Assembly: GCF_003324565.1 (NCBI RefSeq)
Contig: NZ_QOLA01000003.1
Span: 1 to 64,000 of the forward strand
DNA: 64,000 nt
Source of the DNA: Streptomyces sp. SDr-06
Lineage (GTDB): Bacteria; Actinomycetota; Actinomycetes; Streptomycetales; Streptomycetaceae
Direction: 5' to 3'
Shown here: positions 8,353 to 16,112 of the stretch, piece by piece
Position numbering within the stretch: position 1 is the first letter of the stretch
Layout: every line of letters begins with the position of its first letter
Notes under the pieces: generated by a model
What the model saw: the letters and a program-made list of their open reading frames with translations, nothing else
Told to the model about the DNA's origin: nothing
Database searches by the model: none
Program-made: the position numbers and the translations under genes

Positions 8353-9639
8353 TCAGCGAGGGGAGACGCCCGGCGCGTCCCACTCCGGCCGCATCACCAG
8401 CCACCCGACAGCGAACAGCGCCGTGGAGCAGGCCAGCACGACAAAGGCCGCGGTGACGCCGTAGACCCCGACCAGCGTTCCCGCGGCGAACGAGAACGCC
8501 GCCTTGGCCAGCGACGCCACCACATTGCGGACCACCGCGAACTGCCCCACCTCGTGGTCCGCGGGCACCTGGTTCGTCAGCACCTGCATGCAGATCACGT
8601 GACAGGTGACGGCCAGCGACAGACCGAAGGCGACCACCGCCACCAGATACGCGGCATCGACCAGCGCCAGGGCCAGCGCCAGCACGACCGTCACCGGCAG
8701 CGCCCAGCCGAGCACCCGCCGGGACGAGACGGCACCCGTCGACAGCAGGACACCCGCGAGGAAGCCGCCCGCGATCGTCACGATGTTCAACAGCGCGTAG
8801 TACGAGGGCTGTTCAGGGGCGACGGCACTCGCCAGCGGCACCAGGACGGTGTTCAGGAACTGCAGCGCGCCGCTGCTGGGCACCGAGAAGACGAGCACCC
8901 CGATCAGGGCGGGGCTCCAGCGGATGCGGACCGCCGCCCGCTCGCCTCTCGTGCGCTCCCCGCCGTCCGCCGGGCTCTCCTTGGTACCCGGGCTCGGCTC
9001 CGCCCGGTCGGCGTACCCCCGGGTGCCGAGGGCCAGGGAGCCCGCGCTCGCGGCGTACGCCAGGGCCGCGCAGACCAGGCCCGCCGTGATCCAGCCCTGG
9101 GCGAGCGCCACACCGGCCAGCCCCGCGCCGAAGACCTGGCCGGTCAGCGAGGCGGACTGGGACACCGCGAGCAGCCGCCCCGCCTCCTCCCGCTCGAACG
9201 CGCCCCGGATCAGCCGGTTCAGCGCCGCCTTGTTGAACATCTTCGCGATGGACAGCACCACTTGGCTCAGGGCGATGACGGTGATGGACAGGGCCGTACG
9301 CCCGCCGGAGGAGAAGTGCTGGATCGCCAGCAGCAGCGACACCACGGACAGCGTGGTGTTGGTGCGGCGCGCGACCCGCCCGGCCCGCCCCCGGTCGGCG
9401 AACCTCTTGAACAGCAGTCCCAGCAGGGCCGCGGGGAGGTAGCCGAGCACCACCATGAGACCGATGAGCAGGGCACTGCTCGTCAACGCGTAGGTGAGCC
9501 AGAGCAGGACGACCGCCTGCCCGCCCTCGGCGAAGGACGACAGGGTGAAGAACAGGGTGAAGAACAGGCGGGACGAGCGCCGTGCCGGGGCGGGCGGGGG
9601 CGGAGCGAGCCGGCGCGACGGCGGCTTGGCGAAGGGCAT
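8353..9639 (-). CDS. MFS transporter, probable phosphonate exporter
   Basis: A 428-residue protein with about twelve hydrophobic segments and the loop typical of the major facilitator superfamily (LLFKRFADRGRAGRVARR between helices 2 and 3). A charged cytoplasmic loop (EPSPGTKESPADGGERTRGERA) separates the two six-helix halves. It lies inside the biosynthetic operon, between an ATP-grasp gene and the unknown last gene, which suggests export of the product and self-protection. The start at 9639 is taken from the first methionine before the Pro/Arg-rich N-terminus; its ribosome site is weak (AGGTCG). Confidence 0.85.
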   Translation of the reverse strand: MPFAKPPSRRLAPPPPAPARRSSRLFFTLFFTLSSFAEGGQAVVLLWLTYALTSSALLIGLMVVLGYLPAALLGLLFKRFADRGRAGRVARRTNTTLSVVSLLLAIQHFSSGGRTALSITVIALSQVVLSIAKMFNKAALNRLIRGAFEREEAGRLLAVSQSASLTGQVFGAGLAGVALAQGWITAGLVCAALAYAASAGSLALGTRGYADRAEPSPGTKESPADGGERTRGERAAVRIRWSPALIGVLVFSVPSSGALQFLNTVLVPLASAVAPEQPSYYALLNIVTIAGGFLAGVLLSTGAVSSRRVLGWALPVTVVLALALALVDAAYLVAVVAFGLSLAVTCHVICMQVLTNQVPADHEVGQFAVVRNVVASLAKAAFSFAAGTLVGVYGVTAAFVVLACSTALFAVGWLVMRPEWDAPGVSPR

Positions 9640-9692
9640 GGGGGAACGACCTGTCGTGAGGCATCGGTGAGGTGGGCGGCGGCGCGGACGGG

Positions 9693-10853
9693 TCAGCCGC
9701 CGGAGAGCCGGCCGATGCCGGCGAGGGCGGCGTGCACGGCCGCCTCGTCGGGGCACGAGAAGAACGCGAGCCGGGAGAAGGCGCACGAACTGCCCAGGCC
9801 CGCCTCCGATGCGGCCCGCGAACTGCCGGGCGAGACCCGTACGATGCCCGGCACCGCCAGCAGCTCGGAGTCCGCGGGGACGCGTCGGCCGCTGCCCGGT
9901 GCGGGCGCCGCCACCCCGATCACGCCGCTGAAGCCACTCCGTCCGCTTCCGTCCGACAGCCCCGCACCCGGCGGCTTGCCGAGCTGGATCCGTACGAACT
10001 CGTCCCAGAGGTCGACGCCGTGGAAGGTGCGCAGCGACTCGGCGACCCCGCCCCCGGCCGGGCGCAGGGCGATCTCGTTGAACAGGAGCCGGTCGCCGAC
10101 CTGGAACAGTTCCAGATGGAAGACGAGATCGGCGATGCCGAGGGCGGCCACGGCGCGTTCGGCGGCCTGGAGCGCGGGCCCGCGGCGGGGGTCCTCGGGC
10201 GGCAGATGCAGGCTCGCCCGGGTCGTTCCGGCGGCGCTCAGCACCGGCCGGTCATAGGCCGACGCGAACGCGGCGCGCAGTTCGCCGTCGCGGACCACTC
10301 CGTCCACGTGCAGCTCGGCGTCCGCGTCGACGGCCTCCTCGACGAGGAAGAGCTCATCACCGGCGGCGGCGAGTTCTTGCGCCTGCCCGGCCGGTATCCG
10401 GCGCACCCCCTTGCTGGAGGAGCCGGAGAGCGGTTTCACCACCACGTCCGCCGACGGGTCCCCGGGTGCGGCCGCGGCGAAGTCGCCGGAGAGCCAGCAG
10501 CGGGCCGTGGGCAGGGACGGTTTGATCCACTGCTTCATCCGCCACTTGTTGGTGACCGTCAGGGCCGCGTCGAAGCCCAGGCCCGGCAGCCCGTACCGGC
10601 TGCGCAGAAAGGCGGCGAAGGCGAGGTTGCTCTCGGAGGTGGCGAGGACGTGCTGGAAGGGCCGCCGCGCCATGAGCCGGTCGACGGTGTCGAGCGTCTC
10701 GCGCTCGTGGTCGAAGGACGGCACGGTGAGCCCGCCGCCCACGGCCCCGCCCGCATGGAGGTCCAGGTACTCGAACTCGGCGGCGAAGGGGGCGCGGGCC
10801 GCGTCGAAGAGGGGCTTGCCGGTGCTGAGGACGAGGGCGCGGGCGTCAGACAC
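9693..10853 (-). CDS. ATP-grasp ligase 1 of phosphonate operon
   Basis: A 386-residue protein with the ATP-grasp fold. A Gly/Ser loop, VVKPLSGSSSKGV, probably contacts the phosphates. The metal-binding region FNEIALRPAGGG resembles the E-x-N/R patterns of carboxylate-amine ligases. Such enzymes make an acyl-phosphate and form an amide, commonly joining an amino acid to a carboxylate. Its start overlaps the end of the second ATP-grasp gene by 8 bp. In this cluster it may ligate an amino acid to the phosphonate tricarboxylate-like core. Which carboxylate and which amine are used cannot be read from the sequence. Confidence 0.85.
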   Translation of the reverse strand: MSDARALVLSTGKPLFDAARAPFAAEFEYLDLHAGGAVGGGLTVPSFDHERETLDTVDRLMARRPFQHVLATSESNLAFAAFLRSRYGLPGLGFDAALTVTNKWRMKQWIKPSLPTARCWLSGDFAAAAPGDPSADVVVKPLSGSSSKGVRRIPAGQAQELAAAGDELFLVEEAVDADAELHVDGVVRDGELRAAFASAYDRPVLSAAGTTRASLHLPPEDPRRGPALQAAERAVAALGIADLVFHLELFQVGDRLLFNEIALRPAGGGVAESLRTFHGVDLWDEFVRIQLGKPPGAGLSDGSGRSGFSGVIGVAAPAPGSGRRVPADSELLAVPGIVRVSPGSSRAASEAGLGSSCAFSRLAFFSCPDEAAVHAALAGIGRLSGG

Positions 10854-12012
10854 GGCCGGACTCGTTGAACGCGACGATCCTGGCGACGAGTTCGCCGAGC
10901 CGGGCGTTGTCGGGGGCGGACACGAGAGCGTGCCCGGCCCGGCCGTACGAACCGGTGCCTGCGCCTCCAGGATGGTCGGGGTAGCTGAGTTCGTGGAACG
11001 TGAAGTGCTTCTCGAAGTCCGCCCGGGTCAGCTCCACCCCCTCGAACCGCCGCAGGTAGATGTAGGCGAAGTACGCCTCGGGGTCCCGCGGTGCGAGCAG
11101 CTCGTCCGCGTCCTGCCCGAGGGCCAGGCCCACCGTGAGGTCGTAGAGGTCGACGCCGTGGGTCAGCTGCACGATCTCGGTGTGGTGGGCGCCGGGGGTG
11201 CGGGTGCCGCACTCGCCGAAGACGAGGTCGTCGCCGTCCTCGAAGGCCTCCAGATGGAAGACGCAGTCGGGCGCGCCGAGGCCGCCGAGCGCGCGCTCCG
11301 CCAGGGCCGCCGCGCGGTCGAGGAAGGGGGCGTTCTCCTTCCGCGAGAGCACCTGGGAGGCCAGTACGGCACCGGAGTTGGTGTGCATCGGGCGCTCGTG
11401 GAACCGGGAGACCGCGCACCACCGCAGCCGTCCCCGCGACCAGACGCCGTCGATGTTGAACTCCCGGCCGCTCACGAAGGACTCCGCGACCCAGGCCGCG
11501 CCGGCCCCGCCGCGCGCGCCCAGGTGCCGGGTGAACTCCCGCTCCGAGGCGATGGGCGCCGCGCCGACCGACCCGGCCCCGTTGGCGGGCTTGACGACGA
11601 AGGGGGTGCCGAGTCCGTCGGCCAGCTCCGCGTAGGTGGTGCGCGGACCGATGTACCGGCACCGGGCCCGCGGCACGTCCGGCGGCAGGGCCGCCTTCTG
11701 GAGGTACTTGTCCCGGAACCGCAGGGTGCGCGCCCAGTCACGGTCGCCCACAAGCCCCAGGTGGTCGCGGAGCAGGGCCGCGGTGAACACGCCCTGCTCG
11801 TGTCCGGTGACGACACCGACGACATCGGTGAGGCGGGCGCCGAGGACCGTCCGGAGCACCTCCTGGGCGTCCTCCAGGTCGTCGACCAGCGCGAACCGGG
11901 TCCCGGCGAGCGCCTCCTTCATCTTCCGTTCCACCTGGAAGACTTCGAGGCCGCGGCGGGCGACCGCGTCGGCGATGCCCTTCCGGTGACCCAGGACGAT
12001 CATGGTGCCCAT
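10846..12012 (-). CDS. ATP-grasp ligase 2 of phosphonate operon
   Basis: A 388-residue ATP-grasp protein, only distantly like its neighbour. It shows TPFVVKPANGAGSVG (nucleotide loop), a conserved FVSGREFNIDGVW and ECGTRTPGAHHTEIVQ (metal site). These features recall dapdiamide- and BacD-type amino acid ligases. It overlaps both the preceding GNAT gene (13 bp) and the following ATP-grasp gene (8 bp), so the three are co-translated. An alternative start three codons in (12003) is possible. Two ligases in tandem suggest that two amide bonds are made or that two amino acids are added successively; this is inference. Confidence 0.85.
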   Translation of the reverse strand: MGTMIVLGHRKGIADAVARRGLEVFQVERKMKEALAGTRFALVDDLEDAQEVLRTVLGARLTDVVGVVTGHEQGVFTAALLRDHLGLVGDRDWARTLRFRDKYLQKAALPPDVPRARCRYIGPRTTYAELADGLGTPFVVKPANGAGSVGAAPIASEREFTRHLGARGGAGAAWVAESFVSGREFNIDGVWSRGRLRWCAVSRFHERPMHTNSGAVLASQVLSRKENAPFLDRAAALAERALGGLGAPDCVFHLEAFEDGDDLVFGECGTRTPGAHHTEIVQLTHGVDLYDLTVGLALGQDADELLAPRDPEAYFAYIYLRRFEGVELTRADFEKHFTFHELSYPDHPGGAGTGSYGRAGHALVSAPDNARLGELVARIVAFNESGRV

Positions 12013-12488
12013 GGTGGTGCCTCCAGCTTCAGCTCGTACAGGTCGTGCGTGCCGGGGCGGAACGGCGCCACGCGCCGAAAGCCCCGCCGGGTGAAGAAGG
12101 CGGTGTTCGCCGCCAGGCTCGTGCGCAGCGCGATGCGGATCTCGCGGCAGCCCGCCGCCGCGGCCCGCCGCACCACCGCGTCGACCAGCGCCGAACCGAT
12201 GCCGCGGCCGCACAGCCGGGGTTCGGTGGCGAGGAAGCACAGGGTGTAGGAGCCGTCCTCGGGGTACTGCAGCACGCAGCCGACGGGCCGCCCGTCGAGG
12301 CGGGCGACCAGCCAGTGGGAGAGTTCGCGGCGGACGGACCCGGCCGTACGGCCCAGAGCGGTCGGCCGGAACTCTCCCGCGTAGGGGGCGTAGGCGGCGG
12401 CCAGCACCGCGAGGATCCCGGCCACGTCCGCCTCGACGGCGCCGGCCACCGCTACGCCCCGCACGGCCGCCGGGACCGGGTCATCCAT
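12000..12488 (-). CDS. GNAT-family N-acetyltransferase
   Basis: A 162-residue protein with the GNAT core: a substrate half (AAAYAPYAGEFRPTALGRT), then LCFLATEPRLCGRGIGSALVDAVVRRAAA, where the R-x-x-G-x-G/A-type loop binds acetyl-CoA pyrophosphate, and a final strand segment FFTRRGFRRVAPF. In phosphonate clusters such enzymes often acetylate an amino group, either as tailoring or as self-resistance. It overlaps the methyltransferase gene by 8 bp on one side and the ATP-grasp gene by 13 bp on the other. The substrate is unknown. Confidence 0.85.
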   Translation of the reverse strand: MDDPVPAAVRGVAVAGAVEADVAGILAVLAAAYAPYAGEFRPTALGRTAGSVRRELSHWLVARLDGRPVGCVLQYPEDGSYTLCFLATEPRLCGRGIGSALVDAVVRRAAAAGCREIRIALRTSLAANTAFFTRRGFRRVAPFRPGTHDLYELKLEAPPWAP

Positions 12489-13272
12489 CGCTCTCGGCGG
12501 CCGGTGCGGTGCGGGCCGTGAAGAGTTCGCTGTGGTACGGCATCCGAAGCACGCCGTCACTGTCGGCATGCTGGTCGATGAGGTCCCGCAGCCGGTCGAG
12601 CAGCGCCTCTCCGTGTGCCGCGATGCCGCGCTGCACCTGGGTGGAGGACTTCGCCATGCCGACGAAGTCGTCCGCCGCCATCGTCGTCGTCCAGTCGGCG
12701 GTCCTGACCTCGACGGTGCCGCCGCCGGGGGCGAAGGCCTCGCGCAGCTCGGCGGCGAAGTCGAAGGCACGGTAGTGCCGGCTGTAGCCGGGGCTCAGCT
12801 CCTCCAGCAGCGACTCATAGGCGTCCAGGAACGGACTCGCCCCGAAATCGCGGTTGTTCTGGATGATCGCGAGCTGGCCGCCCGGGTTCAGGCAGCCCAG
12901 GGCCGCGCGCAGGAAGCGCGGCCGGTCCATCCACTGGAAGGACTGGGCGGCGACGATCAGATCGACGTCCCGCGCCTGCTCCAGGAACGGTTCGGCCGGT
13001 CCGACCGACCAGCTCACCGACGGGAACTTGGCCCGGCCCCTGGCCACCATGTCGGTCGACAGATCGACCGCCTCGTACCGGCCGTCCTCGCCGAGGACCG
13101 GGATGAGCCCCTCCAGGACGATGCCCGTGCCCGCCCCCGCGTCGACGACATGCGGCCGGGGACGCCCCGCGAGCGGCGCGGCGAGCTCCTTGAGCAGGGC
13201 CGCGGGGTAGCGGGGCCGGTGCCGGTCGTAGTCGTCGGCGAGGGTGTCGAACTTCTGCTTGCGCGGTTCCAT
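12481..13272 (-). CDS. Class I SAM methyltransferase, trans-aconitate-methyltransferase-like
   Basis: A 263-residue Rossmann-fold methyltransferase. Motif I is VVDAGAGTGIV (about residues 42-52), followed by an acidic residue at the end of strand 2 (YEAVDLS) and motif III LNPGGQLAI. The N-terminal KFDTLADDYDRHRPRYP and QSFQWMD are typical of the Tam/UbiE-like group. Tam methylates trans-aconitate, and this operon should make aconitate-like phosphonomethyl di- or tricarboxylates, so methyl-ester formation on a pathway intermediate or a misprocessed isomer is plausible. The substrate is inferred. It lies 6 bp after the monooxygenase gene. Confidence 0.8.
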   Translation of the reverse strand: MEPRKQKFDTLADDYDRHRPRYPAALLKELAAPLAGRPRPHVVDAGAGTGIVLEGLIPVLGEDGRYEAVDLSTDMVARGRAKFPSVSWSVGPAEPFLEQARDVDLIVAAQSFQWMDRPRFLRAALGCLNPGGQLAIIQNNRDFGASPFLDAYESLLEELSPGYSRHYRAFDFAAELREAFAPGGGTVEVRTADWTTTMAADDFVGMAKSSTQVQRGIAAHGEALLDRLRDLIDQHADSDGVLRMPYHSELFTARTAPAAESDG

Positions 13273-13278
13273 GCGCGG

Positions 13279-14661
13279 TCACCTGTTTCCGTAGTGCGAT
13301 GAGCCGACGTGCCCCGGAGCGTCGCCGGCCGCGGGCGCGTACCGGGAGGGCGGACGGCGCAGGCCGAGCTTCTCGCGCAGGGTGCCCTCCCGGTAGCTAT
13401 CCTTGTATACGCCAAGCTTCTGGAGCTCGGGCACGACGTGATCGACGAATTCGGCCAGTCCGCCCGGCAGTTGGGGCGGCATGATGTTGAACCCGTCGGC
13501 GGCGCCCGACCGCAGCCACCGCGCCATCGTCTCCGCCACCCGGCGGTAGGAGCCGACGAGCACCAGATGCCCGCGGGCGATCGTCATGCGCTCGTACAGT
13601 TCGCGGATGGTGAGCCCCTCCGCGGCCAGCTTCTCGATGAGCCCGCGCCGGCTCCGGTTGCCGTTCGAGGGCGGCAGCACCGGCAGCGGACCGTCGACGT
13701 CGTACCCGGAGAGGTCGAATCCGCCCACCAGGTCGGACAGCATGGCCACGCCGAGCCGCGGATGGATGAGCCGCTGCAACTGCTCGAACTTCTCCTGGGC
13801 CTCCTCGTCGGTGGCGCCGATGAACGGGCAGAGACCCGGCATCACCAGGATGTCCTGATTCACTCGGTCGTAGCGGGCGAGCCGCCGCCGCAGATCCTGG
13901 CGGAAGACCCGAGCCGCCTCCCTGTCCGGCTGCGCGGTGAACACCGCCTCGGCGGTGCGCGCCGCCAGCTCCTTGCCGTCCTCGGACGAGCCCGCCTGCA
14001 CCACCAGCGGGTGGCCCTGCGGTGGGCGGGACACGTTCAGCTCGCCCCGGACCCCGAAGTGCGCGCCCTCGTGCCCGAGTTCGTGCCGTCGGGCCGGGTC
14101 GTAGAAGACGCCGCGCTCCTTGTCGCGGGGGAAGGCGTCGTCGTCCCAGCTGTCCCACAGTCCGGTGACGACGTCGAAGAACTCGGCGGCCCGGCGGTAG
14201 CGGTCCCCGTGCTCCGGATGCTCCTCAAGACCGAAGTTGTGGGCCGCGTCCTTCTTGGACGAGGTCACCATGTTCCAGCCCGCGCGCCCGCCGCTGAGCA
14301 GATCGAGCGAGGCGAACTCGCGGGCGACGTTGTACGGCTCCTTGTACGTGGTCGAGGCCGTGGCGACCAGCCCGAGATGGGTGGTCTTCATCGCGAGCGC
14401 GGACAGCAGCGTCATCGGCTCGAAGACGACCACGCGGCTGCCGTAGCCGTCCCGGTCGTCGTTGAACACGGACGGTGTGTCCGACAGGAACATGAAGTCG
14501 AACAGGCCGCGTTCGGCGGTCCGGGCGAGGTCGACGTAGTGGTCGATGTTCTGCGCGCCGTCCGCCACGGCGTCGGGATGCCGCCAGGCCGCGGCGTGGT
14601 GGCCCGTCCCGTAGGACAGGTAGGCGCCCAGCACAAGACGGCGGTCCTCTGACTCGCTCAT
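13279..14661 (-). CDS. FMN-dependent monooxygenase (NtaA/SnaA/DszA family)
   Basis: A 460-residue luciferase-like flavin monooxygenase. The N-terminal strand (RRLVLGAYLSYGTGHHAAAWRHPDA), the FMN-contact region TSSKKDAAHNFGLEEHPEHGDRYRRAAEF and VVQAGSSEDGKELAARTAEAVF match the two-component nitrilotriacetate/dibenzothiophene monooxygenases. These use reduced FMN supplied by a separate reductase, and such a reductase is encoded two genes upstream. In this pathway it could hydroxylate the carbon next to phosphorus or an amine. AAAGGAG lies 9 bases before the ATG at 14661. The reaction is inferred by comparison, from memory, with the pantaphos cluster. Confidence 0.88.
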   Translation of the reverse strand: MSESEDRRLVLGAYLSYGTGHHAAAWRHPDAVADGAQNIDHYVDLARTAERGLFDFMFLSDTPSVFNDDRDGYGSRVVVFEPMTLLSALAMKTTHLGLVATASTTYKEPYNVAREFASLDLLSGGRAGWNMVTSSKKDAAHNFGLEEHPEHGDRYRRAAEFFDVVTGLWDSWDDDAFPRDKERGVFYDPARRHELGHEGAHFGVRGELNVSRPPQGHPLVVQAGSSEDGKELAARTAEAVFTAQPDREAARVFRQDLRRRLARYDRVNQDILVMPGLCPFIGATDEEAQEKFEQLQRLIHPRLGVAMLSDLVGGFDLSGYDVDGPLPVLPPSNGNRSRRGLIEKLAAEGLTIRELYERMTIARGHLVLVGSYRRVAETMARWLRSGAADGFNIMPPQLPGGLAEFVDHVVPELQKLGVYKDSYREGTLREKLGLRRPPSRYAPAAGDAPGHVGSSHYGNR

Positions 14662-14693
14662 GAGGGCCGATCTCCTTTCTGTACGGGAGGGGT

Positions 14694-15527
14694 TCAGCCC
14701 TGCAGCTGGAAGACCTCGCGCAGCTCCGCGATCCCGTCCTCCAGGCCCCGGGTCGAGCCGTGCTCGGAGATGTGCGCGAAGCTCTGCCGCATCGCCGTGA
14801 TCGAGGCGCGCAGCCCCTGGTTGGCGTAGACGGCGAGCGAGAACCCGGCGGCGCGCAGCTGCCCGGCGTCCACGTCCGGGTAGGTCGTCGGCACCGCGAT
14901 CAGCGGGACGTCGGTGCGCTGCCAGCTGCGGCCGAAGTCCAGGATCTCCTGCCCGTCGCGGGACTTGGAGTGGATGAGCACCGCGTCCGCCCCGGCCTCG
15001 ACGTAGGCGTCGGCCCGGCTGATCGCGTCCTGCTTGCTGCCTCCGGCGATGAACGTCTCGATCCGCGCGACGACGACGAAGTCGGAGGTGTGCTGGGCCT
15101 TCTTGGCCACCCGGATCTTGTTGCTGAAGCTCTCGATGGTCTCCTGGTGCTGGGTGCCGTCGCCCAGCGAGTTCCGCTTGGGGAAGACCTTGTCCTCGAT
15201 GCAGACGCCCGCGATGCCGACCCGCTCGTACTGGTCGACCATGCGCGCCACGTTGCGCGCGTCGCCGAAGCCCGTGTCGCAGTCCGCGAGCACCGGCAGA
15301 TCGGTGGCGTCGTTCATCATGCGGGCCGCGTTGAGGAACTCGGTCATCGTCAGGATGCTCTCGTCGGGCACCGCGTGCGAGGCGGAGATCCCCAGACCGC
15401 TCGCCCACAGCACCTGGAAACCGCTGTTCTGCGCGATCCGCGCGCCCAGCCCGTCGTGCACGCCCGCGGCCAGGGCCAGCTCTCCGTCCCGGGCGATCGC
15501 CTCACGCAGCATGGCTCGCTTGTTCAT
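14694..15527 (-). CDS. pepM: Phosphoenolpyruvate phosphomutase
   Basis: A 277-residue isocitrate-lyase/PEP-mutase superfamily protein carrying the diagnostic mutase motif EDK-x5-NS ([10 protein letters not shown], residues 111-120), which separates true mutases from lyases. [12 protein letters not shown] supplies the metal/phosphate site. The enzyme converts phosphoenolpyruvate to phosphonopyruvate, the C-P bond-forming step of nearly all phosphonate pathways. The equilibrium is very unfavourable, so a condensing enzyme must pull it; the homocitrate-synthase-like protein at 18866-20011 fits that need. AGGAG precedes the ATG. No phosphonopyruvate decarboxylase gene is present. Confidence 0.92.
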   Translation of the reverse strand: MNKRAMLREAIARDGELALAAGVHDGLGARIAQNSGFQVLWASGLGISASHAVPDESILTMTEFLNAARMMNDATDLPVLADCDTGFGDARNVARMVDQYERVGIAGVCIEDKVFPKRNSLGDGTQHQETIESFSNKIRVAKKAQHTSDFVVVARIETFIAGGSKQDAISRADAYVEAGADAVLIHSKSRDGQEILDFGRSWQRTDVPLIAVPTTYPDVDAGQLRAAGFSLAVYANQGLRASITAMRQSFAHISEHGSTRGLEDGIAELREVFQLQG

Positions 15528-15536
15528 GATGACTCC

Positions 15537-16112
15537 TCAGATATGGGGTGCGAGAGGGTGGTTCGCGGAGCGGCGGGCGAAGTCGACCACCTGCTCCGCG
15601 ACACACATGAGTTGTTCTTCGACGCGCGGGTCGTCGCACCGCCCGGCCGGGGTGAAGCCGGTCTGCGTGCTGTTGAGCGCCACGCCCAGCGGGGTGGGCC
15701 AGCCGCGCAGCGTGTGCGTCACGGCGCGCAGCGCGCCGAGGGTGACCACCGCGCCCTGGTGGCCCTGCCCGACGGCCAGACAGCCGACGGCCCGGCCGCT
15801 CAGATACGGCCTTGCGTCGTCGCGCAGCTCCTCCAGGTGGTCCAGGGCGTTCTTGACGAGCCCGGAGATGCCGCCGTGGTAGGCCGGGCTGGCCAGCACC
15901 ACCCCGTCGGCCGCGGCCGTCGCCTCGATCAAACGCAGGGCGGGCCGGGAAAGCGGGGCGCCGCCGGGGTCGTACAAGGGCATGACCAGGTCGGCGCCCG
16001 CGAACAGCTGGACCTCGGCGCCGTGCCGCTCGGCCTCGGCCAGGACCGCCCGCAGCGCCCGTTCGGCGGTGGATCCTGGCCGGTTCGATCCGCCGATCCC
16101 GACGATCCTCAT
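15537..16112 (-). CDS. NAD(P)H-dependent FMN reductase
   Basis: A 191-residue flavodoxin-fold reductase. It begins with the phosphate-binding loop GIGGSNRPGSTAER and has the family hallmark SPAYHGGISGLVKNALDHLEEL. It should supply reduced FMN to the two-component monooxygenase encoded two genes downstream. Its start overlaps the stop of the aconitase-like gene by 4 bp (ATGA), and PepM follows after 9 bp, so the genes are co-expressed at the translational level. Confidence 0.9.
   Translation of the reverse strand: MRIVGIGGSNRPGSTAERALRAVLAEAERHGAEVQLFAGADLVMPLYDPGGAPLSRPALRLIEATAAADGVVLASPAYHGGISGLVKNALDHLEELRDDARPYLSGRAVGCLAVGQGHQGAVVTLGALRAVTHTLRGWPTPLGVALNSTQTGFTPAGRCDDPRVEEQLMCVAEQVVDFARRSANHPLAPHI

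Noticed and set aside
15034..15882. Plus-strand open frames across the PepM and reductase genes
   Set aside because: They are Ser/Arg-rich shadows of well-identified minus-strand genes.
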